Below the pieces are notes generated by a model. It did no database searches. It was not told the origin of the DNA and was given only the letters and a program-made list of their open reading frames with translations. From contig NZ_VIVL01000001.1 of assembly GCF_007828835.1 (NCBI RefSeq), forward strand, positions 496,001 through 560,000: DNA of 64,000 nucleotides, given 5' to 3'. Shown here piece after piece: positions 18,188 through 27,308 of the stretch. The stretch is from Variovorax beijingensis. Lineage in GTDB: Bacteria > Pseudomonadota > Gammaproteobacteria > Burkholderiales > Burkholderiaceae_C. The position numbers and the translations under genes were made by a program. Position 1 is the stretch's first letter. Every line of letters starts with the position of its first letter.

Positions 18188-18859
18188 CTACTCGCGCAAC
18201 GTGAACACCACCGACAGGTAAGAGACCGGCTGGGTCCGGATGGCCTCGATCCCATGGAGTGCGGTCGCATCGAACAGCAGCGAGTCCCCTGCCCTCACCT
18301 CCGCAGTCCTGCCGCCATAGCGGTAGCTGACCTCCCCGGACAGGAAGTACAGGAACTTGAGGCCCGGGTGCTGGAAGGTCACATAGGGATCGGCGCCGGG
18401 CAGCAACGTGACCAGATAGGGCTCGACGAACAGGTTGCCCGACAGGAGGTGACCCAGCAGTTCGTAGCGGTAGTCTGAAACCGCGCCGACGCGATCAACC
18501 ACAACACCCTGCCCAGCGCGCACGTGGCAAAAGTCCGTGCGCCGCGCCTGATCACTGAAGAAGCGCGACGCCGGCACACCCAGACCATTCGCGAGACGCT
18601 CCAGGGTCTCCACCGAAGGCGAGACCAGACCGCGCTCGATGCGAGAAAGCATCGAGGCAGAAATCCCCGAGGCCTTCGCCAGCACCCCACCCGACATCTC
18701 CGCCGCCATGCGCAGCGCCCTCACCTGTGCGCCGATACGCACCGCGGACAGGCTGCGCACGACAGGTGCGGGTTGCCTCGACCGAGTGCGCGTGATCGAT
18801 GCCGGCAGCTTCGGCGAGCGCCCGGTAGGAAACGGAGACGGAAGCCGGACATTTCGCAT
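18188..18859 (-). CDS. XRE-family regulator with cupin sensor domain
   Basis: 223 residues. After a basic, disordered first 40 residues there is a helix-turn-helix (about 42-98) with SGISASMLSRIERGLVSPSV, the typical second and third helices. The C-terminal 75 residues form a cupin (FQHPGLKFLYFLSGEVSYRY and AGDSLLFDATALHGI), which would bind a small effector. Such proteins control amino-acid, polyamine or stress genes. Its target is not evident; a divergent small XRE gene begins 89 bases away. Confidence 0.85.
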   Translation of the reverse strand: MRNVRLPSPFPTGRSPKLPASITRTRSRQPAPVVRSLSAVRIGAQVRALRMAAEMSGGVLAKASGISASMLSRIERGLVSPSVETLERLANGLGVPASRFFSDQARRTDFCHVRAGQGVVVDRVGAVSDYRYELLGHLLSGNLFVEPYLVTLLPGADPYVTFQHPGLKFLYFLSGEVSYRYGGRTAEVRAGDSLLFDATALHGIEAIRTQPVSYLSVVFTLRE

Positions 18860-18948
18860 GAACAGAGACCCCTAGCAGAAGCCGTAGGTCTGCCGATTGT
18901 GACTCAAACACGGCTGACGCAAAAGCAGCTTTCTCGAAGACTTCCCCT

Positions 18949-19191
18949 GTGAAAAGTTCTAGGAATTCTTCGAAGCAACCCGAAGCCTCGGCAAGGGAAG
19001 TGCTTGCGTTGAATTTGATCCGGCAGCGCGGATTAAGGGGATGGTCGCAAGAGGCACTGGCGTTCGAGGCAGGGCTGCATCGGACCTTTGTCGCTCACGT
19101 TGAACGTCAAGCTCGCAACATTTCACTCGACAATCTTGAGCGTCTCGCTTTGGCATTGGAGCTCAGGCCGTATCAACTTCTCGAAGAATAA
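18949..19191 (+). CDS. Small XRE-family helix-turn-helix protein
   Basis: 80 residues starting at GTG (18949). Nearly the whole protein is one helix-turn-helix: LRGWSQEALAFEAGLHRTFVAHVERQARNISLDNLERLALALEL (in parts), a form common in mobile and accessory regions and among restriction-modification controller-like proteins. No restriction or methylase gene is adjacent. There is no clear Shine-Dalgarno sequence. It is divergent from the larger XRE-cupin gene. Confidence 0.75.
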   Translation: MKSSRNSSKQPEASAREVLALNLIRQRGLRGWSQEALAFEAGLHRTFVAHVERQARNISLDNLERLALALELRPYQLLEE

Positions 19192-19604
19192 AAGCCGTCG
19201 CTTTTGCGAGGCGATCATCGAAATTCGCCCTACGTGAAGCGCGCACCAAGGCTCACTACGCCCACGGAGAATCTCAAGCACCGCTCACTCCAAGTACGAA
19301 TAGGTGAAAAGAGGCGCCGACGCGCCTCTGTGACCGCACTCGGCCATCGAGGCCACGCGGTTCGCTCCCACCGCGGTGTCGTCGCTGTTCCCGAGCGAAT
19401 GCAAACCCGGTCGCCAACTGTTCGCCGCACGGTAGCCCTGCAAGTCAGAGACAGCTAAGCAGCACAGCAGAAACGGACTGTCGTTTGGCGAAGCTAGACT
19501 TCCGAGTTCGGTCAGTTCCGGACCTTCGACAGCGGCCCCGATTTCGAATTCCAAAGACGCGGCAACGGGCAGAACGCTTACGCAAACAGCATGGAGGACG
19601 GCAC
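19192..19604. other. Intergenic stretch without a confident gene
   Basis: 413 bases. It holds one dyad, AGAGGCG-ccgacg-CGCCTCT (19310-19329), which on the minus strand is followed by TTTT and could be a weak terminator. A minus-strand frame at 19285-19662 has no recognisable domain and overlaps the better-supported gene at 19605. I see nothing else. Confidence 0.5.
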
Positions 19605-19889
19605 TTGCGACAAGACATAACCCTGAATATCCCGTACGACCTGTCCGAGCAAGAGCGGGCAAAGGTTTCGACCGTCTACGAGTCGATGGATGGTTGGTTG
19701 GGGAATAAGAATGGGCCGGCTTGGTACGGGCAGGAGGGCGACGCCCGCTACATGTGGGCCTCAGTCGAACCCAGCGGTATCCAGTTCTGCGGCGAAGTAG
19801 AAACGCCCGTCTGGATTGGATGGCTCACGGTGCTGTGCGCGAGAATGAGCCTCGCCCTCGGACGCGAAGTTCACGACGTCTGTGCTTGA
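19605..19889 (+). CDS. Small hypothetical protein
   Basis: I place the start at TTG 19605 because GGAGG (19593-19597) lies seven bases upstream and because the part after it is compositionally protein-like; upstream in the same frame the sequence is arginine-rich and low in similarity to any protein style. The 94 residues begin LRQDITLNIPYDLSEQERAK and contain YESMDGWL, AWYGQEGDARYMWASVEPSG and a hydrophobic VWIGWLTVLCARMSLALG. I do not recognise a characterised family. It resembles small orphan proteins of accessory regions. Confidence 0.6.
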   Translation: MRQDITLNIPYDLSEQERAKVSTVYESMDGWLGNKNGPAWYGQEGDARYMWASVEPSGIQFCGEVETPVWIGWLTVLCARMSLALGREVHDVCA

Positions 19890-19993
19890 TGGCGGCAGGA
19901 CGTCGTAGCGCCGCCTTCGGCCGAGGCTGTGTGAAAACGCTTCGTCGATCGTCTCACTCAAAATAAAATCTGCCAACCCGTTTGAGCGAGGTG

Positions 19994-20175
19994 TGAATTG
20001 CCCGGATTCCCTAGGCACTTTTGAGCCGTTGGAAATGGCGTCGTTCTGACTCTACAGGTGATAGGTCGCCGGCAGGCAGTGTTGTGGCGCCGCTTTGGGT
20101 CGTAGAACATCTCGATGTAGTTGAAGACGTCGGCTCTAGCTTGATCGCGGGTCGGGTAGATCTGGCGGTGTTCCG
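19994..20175 (-). mobile_element. IS3-family insertion-sequence remnant (right end)
   Basis: A 182-base fragment. It keeps a candidate terminal inverted repeat on the plus strand, TGAATTGCCCGGATTCCCTA (19994-20013), of the style seen in IS3-family elements, followed inward by the 3' end of the transposase gene on the minus strand. The other end of the element is missing and the break lies just behind the RidA-like stop codon. Confidence 0.75.
20011..20173 (-). pseudogene. IS3-family transposase (OrfB) C-terminal fragment
   Basis: Minus-strand translation from 20173 gives EHRQIYPTRDQARADVFNYI then EMFYDPKRRHNTA, the typical end of the DDE integrase domain of IS3-group OrfB. After the KRRH segment the frame shifts and continues as AGDLSPVESERRHFQRLKSA to a TAG at 20011-20013. 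The catalytic DDE residues are mostly lost, so the gene is dead. Confidence 0.8.
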
Positions 20176-20574
20176 TCAGTCCGGAATGACCGCCGTGACC
20201 TCGATCTCGACCTTGGCGCGGTGCTCGACCAGCGCCGCCACCTGCACGCAGGTCATGGCAGGGAAATTGCGCCCCATCGCGTCGCGATACACCGGGCCGA
20301 GTTCGCCGAGGCGGCGGCTGTATTCGTCGCGGTCGGTCACGTACCAGGTCATGCGTACCATGTGCTCGGGGCCGGCGCCGGCTTCACGCAGCACTGCGGC
20401 GATGTTTCGCAGCGCCAGGCCGCACTGTTCGATGAAGTCGTCCGACTCGAACTGCTGCTGCGCATTCCAGCCGATCTGGCCGCCGACGAACACCATGGTG
20501 CCGCGCGCGGCCACGCCATTCGCATAGCCCTTGGGGGGCAACCAGCCTGGAGGCTGCAAGAGTTTGTTCATCAT
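20176..20574 (-). CDS. RidA-like (YjgF/UK114) protein
   Basis: 132 residues (two adjacent ATG codons at the start) of the RidA superfamily. Conserved landmarks are FVGGQIGWN, ALRNIAAVLREAGAGPEHMVRMT and the C-terminal VEIEVTAVIPD. At the position of the catalytic arginine of RidA (Arg105 in Escherichia coli, in FPARSCVEVA) this protein has Met107 (FPAMTCVQVA), so canonical imine/enamine deaminase chemistry is doubtful. It overlaps the aryl-CoA ligase stop by four bases and is the last gene of the catabolic operon. The likely intermediate of the pathway is an enamine, which makes the presence of this family suggestive. Confidence 0.85.
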   Translation of the reverse strand: MMNKLLQPPGWLPPKGYANGVAARGTMVFVGGQIGWNAQQQFESDDFIEQCGLALRNIAAVLREAGAGPEHMVRMTWYVTDRDEYSRRLGELGPVYRDAMGRNFPAMTCVQVAALVEHRAKVEIEVTAVIPD

Positions 20575-22199
20575 GATGTGGTGTCGTCGTTGAGTTGTCT
20601 CAGTTTGAATCGCTGGAGCTTGCCGGTCTCGGTGCGCGGCAGCACCGTCACGAACTCGATCTCCCGCGGGTATTTGAACGGTGCGATGGTGGCCTTCACA
20701 TGGTCCTGCAGTACCTTGACGAGCGCCGCATCGCCTTCATGGCCGGGCTTCAGCACGCAGAAGGCCTTCACGATCATGCCGCGATCGGCATCGGGCTTGC
20801 CGATCACGCCGCACTCGGCCACGGCCGGGTGCTTGAGCAGTGCATCCTCGACCTCGGGTCCGCCGACGTTGTAGCCGGCGGTGATGATCATGTCGTCGGC
20901 GCGTGCCTGGTAGAAGAAGTAGCCGTCGTCGTCCTGCACGAACGAATCGCCGGGATAGTTCCAGCCGTTCTTCACGTAGTCGGCCTGGCGCGGATCGTCG
21001 AGGTAGCGGCAGCCCACGGGCCCCTGCAGCGCCAGCTTGCCGATGGTGCCGCGCGGCACTTCGTTGCCCTGGTCGTCCATCACCTTGGCGGTGAAGCCGG
21101 GCACCACCTTGCCGACTGCGCCGCGGCGCACCTGGTCGCCGGCGGCCGAGATGTAGATGTGGAACACCTCGGTGCCGCCGATGCCGTCGAGCATCTCGAT
21201 GCCGGAGGCTTCCTTCCACAGCTGGCGCGTGGCGTCGGGCAGCGCCTCGCCCGCGCTCACGCAGATGCGCAGGCTCGGCGCGCCGAGCCTGCGCACGAAC
21301 GGGGCCATCTGGCGATAGAAGGTGGGCGCGGTGTAGCAGATGGTCGCGCCGACCTCGTCGATGAGCTTCACCAGGCCTTCGGGCGTGAACGGCGCATCGG
21401 CAAAGTACACCGAGGCACCCGCCCACATCGGGAACACCAGCAGCCCGCCGAGCCCGAAAGTGAAAGCCAGCGGCGGCGAGCCGATCACGATGTCGTCGCT
21501 GCGCGCCTGCAGCACATGCCGGGGCCAGGTGTTGCACATTGCGAGCACGTCGCGGTGCGTGGTGACCGGTGCCTTGGGCTTGCCCGTGGTGCCGGAGGTG
21601 AAGGCGAGCAGGGCGATGTCGTCCGACGCCGTGGGGCAGGCGGTGAACACGCCGCTCTTGCCGGCCGCGCGCGCCGACAGCGAATCGGGCGCATCGGGCT
21701 GGTTGAACGCGATCACCGATGCGAGCACGGGATGCTCCCGCTGCGCCAGCACGAGTTCGTCGAGCAGGCGTCCGTCGCACAGCGCCGCCACGGGACGCGC
21801 CTTCTCGATGATCTCGCCGAGCTCCTTGGCGCGCAGCAGCGGCATGGTGGCGACGGCGATCAACCCGGCCTTGACCACCGCGAGCCACGACAGCGCCATG
21901 GCCACCGAGTTGCCGCCGCGCAGCAGTACGCGGTTGCCGGGCACGAGGCCGAGGTCTTCGGTCAGCACCTGCGCGATGCGGTTGACTTCGACGGCGGCCT
22001 GCGAATAGGTCAGCGTGCCGGCGGGCGAACGCAGCATCGGCTTGTCGCCGAAGCCCTTGGCGGGCGCCTTGTCCAGGAGCTCCTCCACGAGGTTCAGCTG
22101 ATCGGGCAACTGCAACTCCGGGAGGTCGTAGCGGAAGACCGGCAGCTGCTCGGCGGGCGGCAGGCGGTCGTGAACGAAGCGGTCGACTTGGGCAGACAC
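20571..22199 (-). CDS. Aryl-CoA ligase, probably 2-aminobenzoate-CoA ligase
   Basis: 542 residues of the ANL superfamily, benzoate-CoA-ligase-like. The adenylation motif LLAFTSGTTGKPKAPVTTHR is at about residues 198-217, YNVGGPEVEDALLKHPAVAE marks the hinge to the C-terminal domain, and the catalytic lysine lies in LPRTETGKLQRFKLR at the end. It would activate the aromatic acid to its CoA thioester with ATP. Assignment to 2-aminobenzoate rests on the neighbouring monooxygenase/reductase fusion; salicylate or benzoate are alternatives. It starts five bases after the acyl-CoA dehydrogenase stop. Confidence 0.85.
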   Translation of the reverse strand: MSAQVDRFVHDRLPPAEQLPVFRYDLPELQLPDQLNLVEELLDKAPAKGFGDKPMLRSPAGTLTYSQAAVEVNRIAQVLTEDLGLVPGNRVLLRGGNSVAMALSWLAVVKAGLIAVATMPLLRAKELGEIIEKARPVAALCDGRLLDELVLAQREHPVLASVIAFNQPDAPDSLSARAAGKSGVFTACPTASDDIALLAFTSGTTGKPKAPVTTHRDVLAMCNTWPRHVLQARSDDIVIGSPPLAFTFGLGGLLVFPMWAGASVYFADAPFTPEGLVKLIDEVGATICYTAPTFYRQMAPFVRRLGAPSLRICVSAGEALPDATRQLWKEASGIEMLDGIGGTEVFHIYISAAGDQVRRGAVGKVVPGFTAKVMDDQGNEVPRGTIGKLALQGPVGCRYLDDPRQADYVKNGWNYPGDSFVQDDDGYFFYQARADDMIITAGYNVGGPEVEDALLKHPAVAECGVIGKPDADRGMIVKAFCVLKPGHEGDAALVKVLQDHVKATIAPFKYPREIEFVTVLPRTETGKLQRFKLRQLNDDTTS

Positions 22200-22204
22200 G
22201 GTGT

Positions 22205-23398
22205 TTATCCCCGCAAAACGGATTTGCCGATGATCAGTTGCTGGACTTCCGTTGCGCCTTCGTAGATGCGCAGCGAGCGGATGTCGCGGTAGAGGCTCTC
22301 AATCTTCGTGCCAACCTTCACGCCGAGGCCGCCGTGCATCTGCAGCGCCATGTCGATCACGCGGCTCGCGTTCTCGGTGGCGCACATCTTGGCCATGGCC
22401 GCGGCGGCGGACACGTCGCCCACCGCGGGTGCGCCGCGCCGTTCGGCGTCGTCGCGCATCCATGCGGCGCGGTAGGTGAGCAGTGCGGCGCTATCGATCA
22501 GCGCGGCCATCTCGCCGAGCTTGGCCTGCGTGAGCTGGAAGTCGGCGAGCGTCTGTCCGAACATGCGCCGGCCTTTCGCATGCGCGATGGCTTCGGCGAG
22601 TGCGCGGCGACCCATGCCCAATGCCGCCGCTGCGACGGATGCACGGAAGATGTCGAGCGTGCGCATCGCGAGCTTGAAGCCGCCGTTGAGTTCGCCGAGT
22701 TGCGCCGTGCGCGGCACGATGCAGTCCTGAAAGCGCAGCGTGGCCAGCGGATGCGGCGCCATCACGTCGATGTGCTCGGAAGTGTCGAGGCCGGCTGCCG
22801 TTGCATCGACGATGAACGCCGTGATGCCGCGCGTGCCGCCCGCGGGATCGGTCTTGGCGAACAGGCAGTAGAAGTCGGCGATGCCGCCGTTGCTGATCCA
22901 GGTCTTCTCGCCGTTGAGGCACCAGCCGTCGGGCGTGGCTTCGGCGCGCATGGCCATGGCCGCCACGTCGGAGCCCGCGTCGGGTTCGCTGAGGGCAAAG
23001 GCCGCGATCTTCTCGCCCCTGCCCACGGCCGTGAGGTACTGCGATTGCTGCCCGGGCGTGCCCGCGAGCGTGATCGCGCCGCTGCCCAGCCCCTGCATCG
23101 CAAACGCGAAGTCGGCCAGCGGCGAGTGGTAGCCGAGCGTTTCGCGCAGCAGCACGAGCGCGCGCGAATCGAGGCGCTCCAGCGCGCCGCCTGCGCTGCC
23201 GGGCACGGCATAGCGCAGCCAGCCGCCGTCGCCGAGGCGGCGCACCCAGTCGCGGCAGGCCGCGCGGTCGTCGCGCTCGTCGACCTCCTGCGCGGCGCAC
23301 CAGGGCAGCAGCTCGCTCGCGAGCGCGCGATGCGCGTCGTCGAAGAACGGCAGCGCGAGGTGCGTTGTCGACGGTGGTGCGGGGATCTTGGTCATCAT
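22205..23398 (-). CDS. Acyl-CoA dehydrogenase
   Basis: 397 residues from the ATG at 23398, chosen for the GGAG nine bases upstream; a second ATG follows at once. The flavin-binding signature [19 protein letters not shown] and the WISNGG segment are present, and the catalytic glutamate lies in [20 protein letters not shown] at the C-terminus. It would oxidise an alicyclic or dicarboxylic CoA thioester formed after ring reduction in the aryl-CoA pathway. The start lies four bases after the enoyl-CoA hydratase stop. Confidence 0.88.
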   Translation of the reverse strand: MMTKIPAPPSTTHLALPFFDDAHRALASELLPWCAAQEVDERDDRAACRDWVRRLGDGGWLRYAVPGSAGGALERLDSRALVLLRETLGYHSPLADFAFAMQGLGSGAITLAGTPGQQSQYLTAVGRGEKIAAFALSEPDAGSDVAAMAMRAEATPDGWCLNGEKTWISNGGIADFYCLFAKTDPAGGTRGITAFIVDATAAGLDTSEHIDVMAPHPLATLRFQDCIVPRTAQLGELNGGFKLAMRTLDIFRASVAAAALGMGRRALAEAIAHAKGRRMFGQTLADFQLTQAKLGEMAALIDSAALLTYRAAWMRDDAERRGAPAVGDVSAAAAMAKMCATENASRVIDMALQMHGGLGVKVGTKIESLYRDIRSLRIYEGATEVQQLIIGKSVLRG

Positions 23399-23402
23399 GA
23401 CT

Positions 23403-24257
23403 TCAGTCTCCGCCGAACACGGGCTTGCGCTTGGCCGCAAACGCTTCGTAGGCGCGCCTGAAATCCTCGGTCTGCATGCAGATGGCCTGCGCCTGCGCTT
23501 CGGCCTCGATGGCCTGGTCGATGGTCATCGACCACTCCTGCGAGAGCATGGTCTTGGTCATGCCGTGCGCGAAGCTCGGGCCGTCGGCCAGTTCGCGCGC
23601 CACCTTGGTGGCCGCTTCGAGCAGGGCGTTGCTTTCATGCAGCGCATTGAAGAAGCCCCAGGCATGGCCTTCCTGGGCCGTCATCGCGCGGCCGGTGAAC
23701 AGCAGCTCGGAAGCGCGGCCCTGGCCGATCACGCGCGGCAGCAAGGCGCAGGCGCCCATGTCGGCGCCGGCCAGGCCGACGCGCGTGAACAGGAAGGCGG
23801 TGCGCGTGGCGGGCGAGCCGTAGCGCAGGTCGCAGGCCAGCGCGATCATCGCGCCGGCACCGGCGCACACGCCGTCGATGGCGCCGACGATGGGTTGCGG
23901 GCAATGGCGGATGGCCTTCACCAGGTCGCCGGTCATGCGCGTGAACTCGAGCAGCTCCGGCATGCGCATGCCGGTGAGCGGGCCGATGATCTCGTGCACG
24001 TCGCCGCCCGAGCAGAAGTTGCCGCCGGCGCCGGTGACCACGATGGCCCTCACGTCGGTCGCATAAGCCAAGGCGCGGAACAGGTCGCGCAGCTCGGCGT
24101 ACGAGTCGAAGGTGAGCGGGTTCTTGCGCTCGGGGCGATTCAGCGTGATGGTGCCGACGCCCGCTTCGTAGTGCCATGCGAAGTGCTTCGCCGCGTAAGG
24201 CGCCTTGGCCTCGAATTGCGCGTGCATGGGATTGCCCGCGCCGATGTAGTGCTTCAT
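23403..24257 (-). CDS. Enoyl-CoA hydratase/isomerase
   Basis: 284 residues of the crotonase family. The oxyanion-hole segment [15 protein letters not shown] and the second segment [20 protein letters not shown] are present. Residues 1-28 form an N-terminal extension before the crotonase core. In the pathway it would add water to, or hydrolyse the ring of, the cyclic CoA intermediate. It overlaps the MarR gene stop by four bases, indicating coupling. Confidence 0.88.
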   Translation of the reverse strand: MKHYIGAGNPMHAQFEAKAPYAAKHFAWHYEAGVGTITLNRPERKNPLTFDSYAELRDLFRALAYATDVRAIVVTGAGGNFCSGGDVHEIIGPLTGMRMPELLEFTRMTGDLVKAIRHCPQPIVGAIDGVCAGAGAMIALACDLRYGSPATRTAFLFTRVGLAGADMGACALLPRVIGQGRASELLFTGRAMTAQEGHAWGFFNALHESNALLEAATKVARELADGPSFAHGMTKTMLSQEWSMTIDQAIEAEAQAQAICMQTEDFRRAYEAFAAKRKPVFGGD

Positions 24258-24730
24258 TCGGCCTCCGCCATCTGGCTGTGTGAGTGTTGCTTGACCTTGC
24301 CGAGCAGCTTGTGCAGCTGCGCGATCTCCTTGGCGCTGAGGGCCGCGAAGGCATCGACGATCCAGTCTTCGTGCTGCTGCGCCATCTCGTTGAAGAGCTT
24401 GCGCCCGCGCGCCGTGAGCCGCACGCGCCAGGCGCGGCGGTCGCCCTCGACGTTGATGCGTTCCACCAGCCCTTCGGTCACGAGCTGGTCGGTGATGCCG
24501 GTAACGTTGCCGCCCGTCACCATCATGCGGCGCGAGAGCTCGTTCATCTTCAGGCCGTCGGGCGAGCGCTCGAGCTGCGACATCAGGTCGAAGCGCGGCA
24601 GCGTGGTGGCGAACTGAGAGCGCAGTTCGTTGCGCACCTGCTTCTCGATCAGCTGGGTGCAGGTGAGCAGCCGCAGCCAGAGGCGCAGGGCCTCGGGGTG
24701 CTCGCTGTGGGCGCGTGCTTCGAGGTCCAT
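24254..24730 (-). CDS. MarR-family regulator of the aryl-CoA operon
   Basis: 158 residues with the winged-helix core ([20 protein letters not shown] and [20 protein letters not shown]). MarR proteins of aromatic-acid operons usually repress until an aryl-CoA thioester binds. It lies inside the operon between the monooxygenase/reductase and the hydratase. A candidate operator overlaps the operon promoter at 27201-27228. An 86-base gap upstream holds the dispersed C-rich repeat. Confidence 0.88.
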   Translation of the reverse strand: MDLEARAHSEHPEALRLWLRLLTCTQLIEKQVRNELRSQFATTLPRFDLMSQLERSPDGLKMNELSRRMMVTGGNVTGITDQLVTEGLVERINVEGDRRAWRVRLTARGRKLFNEMAQQHEDWIVDAFAALSAKEIAQLHKLLGKVKQHSHSQMAEAE

Positions 24731-24760
24731 GTCAGTGGCGCCCGGCCGCCCGAAGGCACT

Positions 24761-24810
24761 GACGCGCCCCCTCGGGGGGCAGCGATACGCGAAGCGATGA
24801 GCGGGGGGGG
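24761..24810. repeat. C-rich palindromic intergenic element, copy 1
   Basis: Contains GCCCCC-tcg-GGGGGC (24766-24780), then CAGCGATACGCGAAGCGATG and a run of G. The same architecture occurs at 60046-60097, also between co-directional genes. I recognise it as the dispersed element common in Comamonadaceae genomes; that is from memory of such genomes, not a search. Confidence 0.65.
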
Positions 24811-24816
24811 TTCATT

Positions 24817-27192
24817 TCAGTGCGTCTCCTCGCTGTTCTGAGCCAACGCGGCGGCGGAGATCTGCTGCTGCTTGGCGATCTCGCGGTACATCTGGTCGCG
24901 TCCGCTCAGGTATTGCTTGGGCCAGTCGACGTCGCGGCTTTGCAGCTTGGCGGCCTCGTGCAAGGTCCACGCAGGGTCGGCAAGGTGCGGGCGCGCGATG
25001 GCGCAGAGGTCGGCGCGGCCGGCCGCGATGATGCTGTTGGCCTGGTCGGCGTCGGTGATGGCGCCCACCGCGATGGTCGAGATGCCGACCTCGTTGCGGA
25101 TGCGGTCCGAGAACGGCGTCTGGTACATGCGGCCGTACACCGGCTTGGCGGCGCGCGTGGTCTGGCCGGAAGACACGTCGATGAAGTCCGCACCGGCTTC
25201 CTTGAAGAGGCGCGCCACCACGACGGCATCGGCGTCGGTGTTGCCGCCGGGCGCCCAGTCGTGCGCCGAGATGCGCACGCTCATCGGCTTGTCTTGCGGC
25301 CACACGGCGCGCATGGCGCGGAACACCTCGAGCGGGTAGCGGCAGCGCGCTTCGATGCCGCCGCCGTATTCGTCGGTGCGCAGGTTGGTCAGCGGGCTGA
25401 TGAAGGCCGACAGCAGGTAGCCGTGCGCGCAGTGCAGCTCGAGCCAGTCGAAGCCGCATTCGGCGGCGCGGCGCGTGGACGCCACGAACTGGTCGCGCAT
25501 GAAGTCCATCTGTTCGCGCGTCATCGCGGCCGGCAGCTGGTTCTGTTCGCCGTAGGCCACCGCGCTGGCGGCCAGCAGCGGCCAGTTGCCGCTTGCTAGC
25601 GGCTCGTCGGTGCCTTCCCAGCCCACGCGCGTCGAACCCTTGGGGCCGCTGTGGCCGAGCTGCATGGCGATCTTGGCGCTCGACTGCGTGTGCACGAAAT
25701 CGACGATGCGCTTGAACGCGGCCTGCTGCGCGTCGTTGTACAGGCCCGTGCAGCCGGGGGTGATACGGCCTTCGGGCGTCGGGCTGGTCATTTCGACGAA
25801 CACCATGGCGGCGCCGCCGAGCGCGCGCGCGCCCAGGTGCACCAGCAGGAAGTCCTGCGGCACGCCGTCGACCGCGCTGTAGGTGGCCATCGGCGACACC
25901 AGGATGCGGTTCTTGAGCCTGAGGCCGCGCACCTGCAGCGGCATCAGCATGGGCGCAATGGGCTTGCCGCCGGCCAGCCATTGCTCGTAGCCGCCGAGCC
26001 ATTGCGTGTCGCGCACGCGCAGGTTCTCGTGGCTGATGCGCTGCGAGCGCGTGAGCAGCGAGTAGGCGAACTGCTCGATCTGCATGCCGGTGTAGCGCGG
26101 CACGTTCTCGAACCATTCGGTGGAGTTGCGTGCGGCGTTCTGGATCTTGAGCACCTCGACGCTGCGGCGCGCCTCGTAGCCCTCGAGCACGTGGTCGACG
26201 GTGCCGCCCTGCGCGAATTCGTTGGCCAGGTCGATTGCGTCTTCCAGCGCGAGCTTGGTGCCCGAGCCGATCGAGAAGTGCGCCGTGTGCGCCGCGTCGC
26301 CCATGAGCACCACGGGCACCGAGCGGCCCTGCACGTCGATGCGATGCGTCCAGCGCTCGCACACCACGCGCGGAAAACGGATCCAGTTGGCCGAGCCGCG
26401 CAGGTGCGTGGCATTGCTGATGAGCGAATGGCCGCCCAGGTACTTGGCGAACAGCTTCTCGCAGAAGGCGATGGCCTCGGGCTGCTCCATCTGGTCGAGG
26501 CCGTGGGCCTTCCAGACTGCTTCGGGCGTCTCGACGATGAAGGTCGAGGTCTTGTCATCGAACTGGTAGGCATGGGCCTGGAACCAGCCGTGCTCGGTCT
26601 GTTCGAAGGCGAAGGTGAAGGCGTCGAAGGTCTGGTGCGTGCCCAGCCACACGAAGCGGCAGTTGCGCAGGTCGATGTCGGGCTTGAACACGTCGGCATA
26701 GCGCTGGCGGATGCGGCTGTTGAGGCCGTCGCTTGCAATCACCAGGTCGGCGTTGTACTGGGCGGCGATCGCCTGGTCGTCGGTGGCGTCGGTCTCGAAG
26801 ACCAGCTTCACGCCGAGCGCGAGGCAGCGCTCCTGCAGGATGTTCAGCAGACGCTTGCGGCCGATGCCGCAGAAGCCGTGGCCGCCCGAGCGCACCTGCC
26901 GGCCCTTGAAGAAAACCTGGATGTCGTCCCAGTGGTGGAACTCGCTGCCGATCAGCGCCGCGGTCTCGGCATCGGCCGCGCGCAGGTTGGCGAGCGTCTG
27001 GTCGCTGAGCACCACGCCCCAGCCGAAGGTGTCGAAGGGGCGGTTGCGCTCCACCACGGTGATCTCGAGCGCGGGGTTGCGCGCCTTCATCAGCAGCGCG
27101 AAGTACAGGCCCGCGGGGCCGCCGCCGATGCACAGGATGCGTTGAAGGTCCATGGCGGGTGCGGCAGAGGTGCCGGCGGTTAGGCTGTTCAT
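24817..27192 (-). CDS. 2-aminobenzoyl-CoA (or salicylyl-CoA) monooxygenase/reductase fusion
   Basis: 791 residues from the ATG at 27192. The N-terminal half is an FAD aromatic monooxygenase: [20 protein letters not shown] (about 19-38), [15 protein letters not shown] and [18 protein letters not shown]. The C-terminal half (from about residue 410) is an Old Yellow Enzyme-type FMN reductase: [33 protein letters not shown] and [20 protein letters not shown]. This two-flavin fusion is known from Azoarcus evansii, where it hydroxylates and reduces 2-aminobenzoyl-CoA; salicylyl-CoA 5-hydroxylases share the architecture. It is the first gene of the operon. An alternative start is at 27153. Confidence 0.9.
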   Translation of the reverse strand: MNSLTAGTSAAPAMDLQRILCIGGGPAGLYFALLMKARNPALEITVVERNRPFDTFGWGVVLSDQTLANLRAADAETAALIGSEFHHWDDIQVFFKGRQVRSGGHGFCGIGRKRLLNILQERCLALGVKLVFETDATDDQAIAAQYNADLVIASDGLNSRIRQRYADVFKPDIDLRNCRFVWLGTHQTFDAFTFAFEQTEHGWFQAHAYQFDDKTSTFIVETPEAVWKAHGLDQMEQPEAIAFCEKLFAKYLGGHSLISNATHLRGSANWIRFPRVVCERWTHRIDVQGRSVPVVLMGDAAHTAHFSIGSGTKLALEDAIDLANEFAQGGTVDHVLEGYEARRSVEVLKIQNAARNSTEWFENVPRYTGMQIEQFAYSLLTRSQRISHENLRVRDTQWLGGYEQWLAGGKPIAPMLMPLQVRGLRLKNRILVSPMATYSAVDGVPQDFLLVHLGARALGGAAMVFVEMTSPTPEGRITPGCTGLYNDAQQAAFKRIVDFVHTQSSAKIAMQLGHSGPKGSTRVGWEGTDEPLASGNWPLLAASAVAYGEQNQLPAAMTREQMDFMRDQFVASTRRAAECGFDWLELHCAHGYLLSAFISPLTNLRTDEYGGGIEARCRYPLEVFRAMRAVWPQDKPMSVRISAHDWAPGGNTDADAVVVARLFKEAGADFIDVSSGQTTRAAKPVYGRMYQTPFSDRIRNEVGISTIAVGAITDADQANSIIAAGRADLCAIARPHLADPAWTLHEAAKLQSRDVDWPKQYLSGRDQMYREIAKQQQISAAALAQNSEETH

Positions 27193-27200
27193 GGTTGAAT

Positions 27201-27228
27201 AGTTTAAGCATAAACAATCCGGTGTCAA
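27201..27228 (-). promoter_or_regulatory. Promoter and overlapping dyad of the aryl-CoA operon
   Basis: On the minus strand TTGACA (27228-27223), a 16-base spacer and TAAACT (27206-27201) form a good promoter. The dyad GTTTA-tgct-TAAAC (27202-27215) covers the -10, a typical place for a MarR operator. The predicted start lies only a few bases before the ATG at 27192. Confidence 0.65.
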
Positions 27229-27308
27229 CGGGGCCTTCCCCGGCGGGGTACCCGGGGCGCCGTGGGTGTCATGCAAAAAATCGAAAAAATCAATACCATC
27301 GCTTCACC

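Noticed and set aside
19285..19662. Minus-strand frame of 125 codons
   Set aside because: Overlaps the better supported plus-strand gene with a ribosome-binding site, and shows no domain.
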